Shown here piece after piece: positions 1 through 7,986 of a stretch of DNA of 7,986 nt. How positions within the stretch are numbered: position 1 is the stretch's first letter; every line of letters begins with the position of its first letter. The DNA is from Acidimicrobiales bacterium (GTDB lineage Bacteria > Actinomycetota > Acidimicrobiia > Acidimicrobiales > Poriferisodaliceae), in contig JAHDHM010000094.1 of NCBI GenBank assembly GCA_020631315.1, positions 2,513 through 10,498 on the forward strand. Direction: 5' to 3'. Both the position numbers and the translations under genes were made by a program. The notes beneath the pieces were generated by a model. The model ran no database searches and was not told the DNA's origin. It saw only the letters and a list, made by a program, of their open reading frames with translations.

Positions 1-510
1 GAGGAACGCGACCTGGACGTTGTTCACGAACACCTCGGTGGAGAACTGCTCGGCCGGCTCGGAGGAGTAGTAGTCCTCGAACTCGGTCTCGACGTAGGCC
101 GCCCGCGTGACAGGGTCCGCCGTGGCTTCGAGTGCGGCATCCGAGTTGGAGATCCACACGCCGAACACGAGCGCCGGCAGCAGGAACAGCGCCGTCGCGA
201 ACGCGATGCGCCAGCGATGGCTGTACACCGCCGCCGGGAACATCTCGGAGAAGAACCGGCCGAGCGACCGTCGGACGGATCCTCCCGACCCGTAGATCGC
301 GCCGTTCGCGGCACCGACCAGTGCCGTCAAGGCGTCGATGAGCTGCGGGTCCCGGAGACTCGTGCGTGCAGCGGAGAGATCGGTCGACGCCCGGTGGTAG
401 AGATCGATCATCTCGTCGATCTCTGCAGCACTGCGCCGTCGCTGGTCCACCAGCAACTGCAGACGCTCCCACTGCGGGAGCCGAGTTCGAACGAAGTCCT
501 CGACGAGCAC
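1..510 (-). CDS. SpoIIM-family (stage II sporulation protein M-like) membrane protein, 3' end outside window
   Basis: Reading the minus strand from the GTG at 510 gives 170 open codons that continue past the window edge, so only the N-terminal part is present. The start is fixed by an in-frame TAG four codons upstream. GGGAGA lies just before the GTG and could be a weak ribosome site. The first ~95 residues are a charged, helical cytoplasmic region (LVEDFVRTRLPQWERLQLL at the start). Residues about 100-120 form one hydrophobic helix, followed by an acidic, Tyr-rich outer loop and the segment VFVNNVQVAFL. An NN pair at this place is characteristic of the SpoIIM (DUF95) family, known from Bacillus engulfment. 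In non-sporulating actinobacteria the function is unknown and the gene usually lies beside an RDD gene, as here (divergent, 53 bp away). Family call good, function unknown. Confidence 0.88.
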   Translation of the reverse strand, partial: MLVEDFVRTRLPQWERLQLLVDQRRRSAAEIDEMIDLYHRASTDLSAARTSLRDPQLIDALTALVGAANGAIYGSGGSVRRSLGRFFSEMFPAAVYSHRWRIAFATALFLLPALVFGVWISNSDAALEATADPVTRAAYVETEFEDYYSSEPAEQFSTEVFVNNVQVAFL

Positions 511-519
511 GCGTCTCCC

Positions 520-525
520 ACGCTA
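520..525 (-). promoter_or_regulatory. Putative -10 element of the SpoIIM-like gene
   Basis: On the minus strand TAGCGT ends 9 nt before the GTG at 510. It fits the TANNNT pattern of actinobacterial -10 boxes and would put the transcript start at or within a few bases of the start codon. No recognisable -35 box is seen. It is part of a pattern repeated at other starts in this window. Confidence 0.45.
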
Positions 526-550
526 CGTGATGGCGTCTCGTCGCGGCCGC

Positions 551-556
551 TACCGT
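551..556 (+). promoter_or_regulatory. Putative -10 element of the RDD gene
   Basis: TACCGT lies 7 nt before the GTG start at 564, consistent with a leaderless transcript. A perfect 8-bp palindrome GCGGCCGC (543-550) abuts it. A GAGG at 558-561 overlaps the spacer and could act as a close, weak ribosome site if the transcript started further upstream. Confidence 0.45.
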
Positions 557-563
557 CGAGGTC

Positions 564-1373
564 GTGACGACGCACGCTGCGGTGGAAGCGACCTCGAGAG
601 CCGAGCGCCAAGCGAATTCGACGGTCCCTCCGGGTGCGATCGTGACGCCCGAGGGCGTGCTGTTGCAGTACTCGCCGGTCGGGATCGGGTCTCGCATCGT
701 CAGCCGGATCGTCGACACCGGCATCCAGTTCGGTGTGCTCCTCGGCGCGATCACGGTGATCGGTGTGATCGGCCCGGCGCTCTCCGAAGGCGCGGTGTTC
801 GCTCTGTTCGCCGTGACCGGGTTCGCCACGATCTTCGTCTATCCGGTCGCCATGGAGATGATGGGCGGCCGCCGGACCTTCGGACATCGTGCCGCCAACA
901 TCAAGATCGTGTCGCTCGACGGCGGCCCCCTCCGATTCCGGCAGGCCGCCATCCGGGCGATGATGCTGCTGATCGACCTGTTCGCGACATCTGGCTTCGC
1001 CGGCGCCGCAGCGATCCTGTCCTCCGAGCGAGGTCAACGGCTCGGCGATCTGGCGGCGGGGACCATGGCGGTTCGACTGCCGTCGCGATCGCTCCATGAC
1101 CTCGCTGCCGATCGGCCACAGTTCACACGGCGGTTGCCACTCGAGATGGATCTGCGCCGCCTGACCGACGACGAGATCGACGTGGCGATGGCGCTGTTGT
1201 CGCGTGGCGGCGAGCTGAGCGGGGGCGCGCAGCTGCACCTTGCTCGGACGATGTCGGACCGCTTCGCGCAGCGTCTCGGCGTGAAACGACCCGAGAGCTG
1301 GACGTACGGAGAACATCTGCAGGCAGTGGTGGAGGCCCGCGCTGCTGCCGGGTCCCATCGCGTCGGCACCTGA
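564..1373 (+). CDS. RDD-family membrane protein with a cytosolic C-terminal extension
   Basis: 269 residues from GTG 564. The RDD family is named for conserved Arg and Asp residues in its first and second helices. Here the segment SRIVSRIVDTGIQ (about residues 43-55) carries R44, R48 and D51 at the start of the first hydrophobic helix (about 53-72). A second helix lies at about 78-98, followed by GGRRTFGHRAANIKIV, the typical loop. A third hydrophobic stretch covers about 130-155, then RGQRLGDLAAGTMAVR, a strongly conserved family motif. Beyond residue ~175 is about 95 residues of charged, probably cytosolic helix, longer than the minimal RDD domain. The substrate is unknown; some RDD proteins elsewhere have been linked to ion transport. 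It is divergent from the SpoIIM-like gene, a pairing that recurs in actinobacteria. The ~25 residues before the first helix are low in hydrophobicity, with no signal peptide. Confidence 0.92.
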   Translation: MTTHAAVEATSRAERQANSTVPPGAIVTPEGVLLQYSPVGIGSRIVSRIVDTGIQFGVLLGAITVIGVIGPALSEGAVFALFAVTGFATIFVYPVAMEMMGGRRTFGHRAANIKIVSLDGGPLRFRQAAIRAMMLLIDLFATSGFAGAAAILSSERGQRLGDLAAGTMAVRLPSRSLHDLAADRPQFTRRLPLEMDLRRLTDDEIDVAMALLSRGGELSGGAQLHLARTMSDRFAQRLGVKRPESWTYGEHLQAVVEARAAAGSHRVGT

Positions 1374-1396
1374 TCCGGCGTCGGCACCTGACCCGC
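1361..1396 (+). repeat. 18-bp tandem duplication across the RDD stop codon
   Basis: CGTCGGCACCTGA occurs at 1361-1373 and again at 1379-1391. With the following five bases the two 18-bp units match at 16 of 18 positions. The period is a multiple of three, so the second copy places another in-frame TGA (1389-1391) 18 bp after the real stop (1371-1373). This looks like a small replication-slippage duplication. Confidence 0.8.
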
Positions 1397-1419
1397 GTCG
1401 AGCCAGGGACGCGAAGCCC

Positions 1420-1425
1420 TAGCCT
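1420..1425 (+). promoter_or_regulatory. Putative -10 element of the cysteine desulfurase-mnmA operon
   Basis: TAGCCT lies 6 nt before the ATG at 1432, in the 58-bp gap after the RDD gene. No purine-rich ribosome site is present at the usual distance (only GGG directly abutting the ATG). This suggests the operon has its own promoter and a leaderless message. Confidence 0.5.
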
Positions 1426-1431
1426 TTCGGG

Positions 1432-2553
1432 ATGGACTCCGGACCCGACTCGCCGGCGATCGCCTACCTGGACCACGCGGCGTCGACGCCGATGCGGCCG
1501 GCCGCGCTCGCCGCGATGGTCGAGCATCTGGAGCAGCACCACGGCAACCCGTCCGGCGCGCACCGAGTCGCCAGGCAGGCGCGCGCGGCGCTCGAGGACG
1601 CTCGTGATCGAGTCGCCGCAGTGCTCGGCTGTTCGCCGCACGGCATCGTGTTCACCAGTGGCGGCACCGAGGCCGACAACCTCGCGATCGTCGGTCTGAG
1701 CGCCCGCCACGGCCGACCTGGTTGTCCGGCCACCGAGCATCACGCGGTGCTCGACCCCGTCGTGCACCTGGGCGGCGAGGTGCTCCCGGTCGGGCGCGAC
1801 GGCCACCTCGACCTCGATGCGCTCGCCGACACCGACCTGGGGGTCGTGTCCGCGATGGCGGTGAACAACGAGACGGGCGTGATCGCCGATCTCGCGACCA
1901 TCTCCGCTGTCGTTCGCGAGCGGCTGCCGGAGGCAGTGCTGCACACCGACGGCGTGCAGGCGGCCAACTGGCTGGACCTGCGGCAGGTGTTCACGTCGGT
2001 CGACGCGATGAGCCTGGCCGGTCACAAGTTCGGTGGTCCGCGCGGCTGCGGCGTGCTCGCCATCCGCGACGGTGTGGACATCGATCCGGTCACTCGGGGC
2101 GGTGGTCAGGAACACGAACGGCGACCGGGCACCCAGAACGTCGCTGCCGCCGTGGCCTTCGCCGTGGCGCTCGAGGCTGCTGCAGCGGAGCGAACCGATC
2201 AGTGGCACCGCCTGACGGCACTGTCGGAGCGCATCATGGCGATGGCCGCCACGACCGGCGCTGCGGTCACCGTCGAGCCGAGTTCGAGGGTGCCGGGCAT
2301 CTGCCATCTCACGACACCGGTCGAGAGCGAGGCCCTGTTGGTCCTGCTCGAAGACGCCGGTGTCATGGCGTCGGCCGCGTCCTCGTGCGCGAGCGGTGCA
2401 CTACAGCCCTCGCACGTCCTCGTCGCGATGGGGCGGTCGGACCGCGAGGCGGCGGGCGCCCTTCGGTTGTCGATGTCCCATTCGTCGACCGACAGCGACG
2501 TCGACGTCCTGGTGGAGGCGTTGCCCCGCTGCCTCGAGCGACTGGGCGCCTGA
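1432..2553 (+). CDS. Cysteine desulfurase (IscS/NifS-like, class V aminotransferase fold)
   Basis: A 373-residue PLP enzyme that removes sulfur from L-cysteine as a persulfide, releasing alanine. The start ATG 1432 leads directly into the conserved YLDHAASTPM. Visible landmarks are SGGTEADNLAI (PLP phosphate region), H103 in TEHHAVLD (ring-stacking His), VNNETG, D173 and Q176 in HTDGVQAANW (cofactor ring contacts), the Schiff-base lysine K199 in SLAGHKFGGPRG, GGGQEHERRPGTQN, and the persulfide cysteine C319 in SSCASGALQPSHVL. Length is normal for the family. Its stop codon shares one base with the start of mnmA (TGATG), so the two genes are almost certainly one transcript and translationally coupled. 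This arrangement is known in Mycobacterium (iscS-trmU) and Bacillus (yrvO-mnmA), where the desulfurase supplies sulfur for tRNA thiolation. Whether it also serves Fe-S cluster assembly cannot be told from sequence. Confidence 0.96.
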   Translation: MDSGPDSPAIAYLDHAASTPMRPAALAAMVEHLEQHHGNPSGAHRVARQARAALEDARDRVAAVLGCSPHGIVFTSGGTEADNLAIVGLSARHGRPGCPATEHHAVLDPVVHLGGEVLPVGRDGHLDLDALADTDLGVVSAMAVNNETGVIADLATISAVVRERLPEAVLHTDGVQAANWLDLRQVFTSVDAMSLAGHKFGGPRGCGVLAIRDGVDIDPVTRGGGQEHERRPGTQNVAAAVAFAVALEAAAAERTDQWHRLTALSERIMAMAATTGAAVTVEPSSRVPGICHLTTPVESEALLVLLEDAGVMASAASSCASGALQPSHVLVAMGRSDREAAGALRLSMSHSSTDSDVDVLVEALPRCLERLGA

Positions 2554-3560
2554 TGTCGAAGATCATGGTCGCCATGTCGGGCGGCGTGGACTCGTCGGTC
2601 GCGGCAGCGCTGATGGTCGAGGCCGGTCACGAGGTCACCGGCGTCACCTTGAAGCTCTGGGGTGGCGAGTCCGACTCGGGGTGTTGCTCGGTCTCCGACG
2701 TCGACGACGCCCGCCGCGTCGCACAGCAGCTCGGTATCGCGCACCACGTGTTCAACTTCGGCGACGACTTCGATCGCCACGTCGTCGAGCCCTATGTCCA
2801 GGCGCACCTCGAGGGGCTCACCCCGAACCCGTGCGTCGAATGCAATCGCCACATCAAGTTCGATCGCCTGCTCGAACGCGCTCGTGTGCTCGGGTTCGAC
2901 CGTCTGGTCACGGGCCATCACGTCCGTCTCGTGGAGGTCGCCGGTCGGCCTCGGCTCGCGAGGTCGGCGGACTCGGCCAAGGACCAGTCCTACGTGCTCC
3001 ACATGCTCGACGAGGACGAACTGGCGTCGTGTGAGTTCCCGCTCGGCGCCATGACGAAGGACGAGGTCAGAGCGCACGCCAGTCGGCTCGGGCTCCGCAC
3101 CGCAGGCAAGCCCGACAGCCAAGACGTGTGCTTCATCAGCTCGACCGGAGGTCGCGCCGACTTCCTCGGTCGACGAGGCGAGCTGCACGCGGGTGAGCTG
3201 GTCGACACGGACGGCGCCGTCGTCGGTTCGGTGGAGCACGTCGAGCTGGTCACGATCGGTCAGCGCCGCGGCCTCGATCTCGGCGGTGCAGGCGACCGTC
3301 GCTACGCGGTGCACGTCGACGTGCCCAAGCGCCGTGTGGTGGTCGGTACGGCCGACGCCCGCGCCAGGACTGGACCGGCGCGCCGGTCGCCGGCCGACTG
3401 CTCGCGCAGGTGTCGGCACACGGCCGTCCGATGCCCGGGCACCTCGACGGCCGGGTGTTCCGGTGGGAGGAGCCGCAGCGTCGGGTCGCCCCCGGCCAGT
3501 CGGTCGTGTTCTACCGAGACGACCCGTCGGTGGGGCAGTTCGTCGTGGGCGGCGCGATCG

Positions 3561-6609
<3,049 letters not shown>

Positions 6610-6628
6610 GCTCTCGGCACCCGGTCGA

Positions 6629-7105
6629 TCAGGTGGCGGTGAAGGCCCAGCTGATCGTGCGCTGCTCGGTCGTGTCGAGGCGATTGCTGACGATGGCCAG
6701 CACCCGGACCTCGCCCACGTCGAACACCTCGATGGGGCGGCCGGGTCCCGGCTGGAACGTGTAGATGCCGAGTGCCTCGCCACCGAGGTCGATGTCACGG
6801 AACTCGATCGGCACGCCCTCGATGATCAGCGACTCGAGCTGCCAGGACGCATCCAGGTCGATCGTGACCTGAGTCTGGCGCGGCTCGAGCGCACCGCTGG
6901 TCGGGAAGATCGTCTCGACAGCCTGGTCGAGCGGAGTGTCATCGCCGCCCGTGTTGCCGAACTGGAAGGCGAGGGTGAACACCACCGCAACGGCCACGAG
7001 TCCGGCGCCGATCACGATCCGAGGCAGCCACTTGGTGCGGAAGCCGGGTTCGGGGGTGAACGTCGGATGCTGTCGACGTGGTTCCTTGTCGAGTCGGCGT
7101 GCCAC
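6629..7105 (-). CDS. Small single-pass membrane protein with beta-rich extracytoplasmic domain, function unknown
   Basis: 158 residues from GTG 7105. The N-terminus is basic (ARRLDKEPRRQ), then one hydrophobic helix at about residues 28-48 and ~110 outer residues. The basic side before the helix predicts N-in, C-out topology with the helix kept as an anchor; there is no clear signal-peptidase site and no lipobox. The outer part alternates hydrophobic and polar residues (TQVTIDLDASWQLESLIIEGVPIEF, shortened here: strands around TQVTIDL, SLIIEGVPIEF, GIYTFQPGPGRPIEVF, VRVLAIVSNR, ISWAFTAT), suggesting an Ig-like or similar beta sandwich. I recall similar unnamed actinobacterial proteins with a QVxIDL...GxxTFxPGxGK pattern, but cannot verify this. 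Upstream extensions of the frame are Arg-rich and overlap the kinase, so GTG 7105 is preferred. It is convergent with ligA and divergent from the kinase. Confidence 0.82.
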   Translation of the reverse strand: MARRLDKEPRRQHPTFTPEPGFRTKWLPRIVIGAGLVAVAVVFTLAFQFGNTGGDDTPLDQAVETIFPTSGALEPRQTQVTIDLDASWQLESLIIEGVPIEFRDIDLGGEALGIYTFQPGPGRPIEVFDVGEVRVLAIVSNRLDTTEQRTISWAFTAT

Positions 7106-7111
7106 GCCTCC

Positions 7112-7117
7112 ATCATG
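7112..7117 (-). promoter_or_regulatory. Weak putative -10 element of the small membrane protein gene
   Basis: On the minus strand CATGAT lies 6 nt before the GTG at 7105. It departs from TANNNT at the first base. The spacer GGAGGC looks like a Shine-Dalgarno core but is only one base from the GTG, too close to work normally. Of the starts in this window this one fits the leaderless pattern least well. Confidence 0.25.
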
Positions 7118-7178
7118 GCGGTTGCCGACGTGATCGCGTCGATCCAGCAGTCGTGACCTTCGACCCTTCGTCGGTGCT

Positions 7179-7194
7179 CGACGGCGTGCCGTCG
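7179..7194. promoter_or_regulatory. Inverted repeat over the kinase -35 region, possible operator
   Basis: CGACGGC-GT-GCCGTCG: two perfect 7-bp arms around a 2-bp centre, ending 11 bp upstream of the kinase -10 candidate. The centre is too short for a stable RNA hairpin loop, and the site lies before the likely transcript start. A dimeric protein-binding site is therefore a better reading than a terminator. GC-rich arms of this length can arise by chance. Confidence 0.3.
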
Positions 7195-7205
7195 GCGAGG
7201 TTCGG

Positions 7206-7211
7206 TACTGT
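7206..7211 (+). promoter_or_regulatory. Putative -10 element of the serine/threonine kinase gene
   Basis: TACTGT lies 9 nt before the ATG at 7221. The spacer CGATCCCCG has no ribosome site. This matches the leaderless arrangement of the other starts here. Confidence 0.45.
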
Positions 7212-7220
7212 CGATCCCCG

Positions 7221-7986
7221 ATGAGCGTCACCGGTCTCGGCTCCGATCTGCCGACGATCCTCGATGAGCGATACCGGCTTCGAGCCGAGGTCGGTACCGG
7301 CGGAACGGCCCGCGTCGTCGTGGCCGACGATCTGCGTCTGCGTCGTCGCGTGGCCATCAAGTTGCCGTTGCCCGCGTTGGCCCGTGATCGGACCTTCCTG
7401 ACCCGCTTCGAGTCCGAGGCGCAGGCTGCTGCTGCCTTCTCCCACCCGCACGTGGTGGCGGTCTACGACTGGGGAGCGACGGATGAGGGCCCCTACCTCG
7501 TGACCGAGTTCCTCGGAGGAGGATCGCTCGCCCAGATGCTCGGAGCGGGCCACGTGCTGAGCCCGTCGCAGGTGGTGAAGGTCGGACTGGAGGCCGCGAG
7601 CGGGCTGGCTGCGGCACACCGTCGCGGGATGGTGCACCGAGACATCAAGCCGGGCAATCTCCTGTTCGACGAGGGCGGTCGGTTGCGCATCGGCGACTTC
7701 GGTCTGGTGCAGGCGCTCGACCATGCGTCGCTCACCGATCCTGCCGGTCTGGTGCTCGGTACGTGGCGGTACGCCGCACCTGAACGATCCCGCCCCGGTC
7801 CGGTGGACGGCCGTACCGACGTCTACAGCCTCGCCGCGACGTTGATCGAGGCGGCGACGGGCGAACGGCCGGGAGCCGACATCGACGATCCGGTCGAGCT
7901 CTTGACGCTGCGGACCTTCGACGACCTCGAAGTCCCGGACTCGCTCGGGCCGGCTGCAGAGGTCATCCGCCGAGCTGGGCGAGCCG
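7221..7986 (+). CDS. Hanks-type (PknB-like) serine/threonine protein kinase, 3' end outside window
   Basis: 255 codons are present and the frame is open at the right edge. The catalytic domain begins almost at the start (ERYRLRAEVG). Visible motifs are the glycine loop VGTGGTARVVVA (residues 24-35), the ATP-anchoring lysine K47 in RRVAIK, its partner E66 in RFESEAQ, the catalytic loop HRDIKPGN with D141, K143 and N146, DFG at 159-161, and GTWRYAAPER (APE motif). DGRTDVYSLAATLIEAATGERP then follows in helix F. All residues needed for activity are present. The activation segment has Ser/Thr residues (SLTDPAG) that could be autophosphorylated. Such kinases in actinobacteria often carry a membrane helix and an outer sensor domain after the kinase domain; that part, if any, is beyond the window. 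The start ATG 7221 fits the family's usual N-terminus. The neighbouring small membrane protein is divergent, 115 bp away; a functional link is unproven. Confidence 0.95.
   Translation, partial: MSVTGLGSDLPTILDERYRLRAEVGTGGTARVVVADDLRLRRRVAIKLPLPALARDRTFLTRFESEAQAAAAFSHPHVVAVYDWGATDEGPYLVTEFLGGGSLAQMLGAGHVLSPSQVVKVGLEAASGLAAAHRRGMVHRDIKPGNLLFDEGGRLRIGDFGLVQALDHASLTDPAGLVLGTWRYAAPERSRPGPVDGRTDVYSLAATLIEAATGERPGADIDDPVELLTLRTFDDLEVPDSLGPAAEVIRRAGRA

Noticed and set aside
1722..2552. Open plus-strand frame inside the cysteine desulfurase gene, continuous with mnmA
   Set aside because: The translation is Arg/Gly-rich low complexity. The frame joins mnmA only because no stop happens to occur; mnmA starts at 2553 with its conserved N-terminus.
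1123..3419. Long minus-strand open frames antisense to the desulfurase and mnmA (1123-2307 and 2199-3419)
   Set aside because: The composition is typical of antisense shadows, there are no recognisable motifs, and both lie opposite genes with full sets of catalytic residues.
7106..7116. GGAGG before the GTG at 7105 as a Shine-Dalgarno site
   Set aside because: It is one base from the start codon, too close for normal ribosome positioning. The ATG codons at 7111-7116 on the minus strand are in a different frame, with a product lacking the membrane helix.

Overview
The window is high-GC, gene-dense bacterial DNA. It looks like a chromosomal core region of an actinobacterium, plausibly class Acidimicrobiia (Ilumatobacter-like). 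This placement rests on G/C-rich codon use, GTG starts, an apparent leaderless start architecture, and the cysteine desulfurase - mnmA - ligA order known from Actinobacteria such as Mycobacterium. It is inference, not a taxonomic search. There is no sign of mobile elements, CRISPR, tRNA or rRNA.

Layout. At the left edge is the N-terminal part of a SpoIIM-family membrane protein (minus strand, runs off the window). It is divergent from an RDD-family membrane protein (plus). Next is a two-gene sulfur-relay operon: a class-V cysteine desulfurase whose stop overlaps the start of mnmA (tRNA 2-thiouridylase). As printed, mnmA carries a one-base frameshift about three quarters of the way along. The correct C-terminal domain continues in the next frame to 3601. 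A six-helix membrane protein of unknown function lies on the minus strand, overlapping the 3' end of mnmA. It is divergent, by 46 bp, from ligA (NAD-dependent DNA ligase, complete). Convergent with ligA is a small single-pass membrane protein with a beta-rich outer domain. It is divergent from a Hanks-type serine/threonine kinase that runs off the right edge.

How the genes work together. The desulfurase and MnmA form one pathway: sulfur is mobilised from cysteine and placed on U34 of certain tRNAs. The SpoIIM/RDD pair is a recurrent actinobacterial membrane pair of unknown role. LigA is DNA replication and repair housekeeping. The two uncharacterised membrane proteins and the kinase cannot be tied to a pathway from sequence alone.

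Main observations. (1) mnmA has an apparent single-base deletion near 3366-3369. (2) Six of the seven genes that are not translationally coupled have a TANNNT hexamer 6-9 nt before the start codon, and mostly no good Shine-Dalgarno site, suggesting leaderless transcription as the default. (3) The divergent ligA promoters overlap within 46 bp. (4) A perfect-arm dyad sits over the presumed -35 region of the kinase promoter. I see no clear evidence of a new multi-gene system. No stretch of 300 bases lacks a gene, and no convincing intrinsic terminator is visible.
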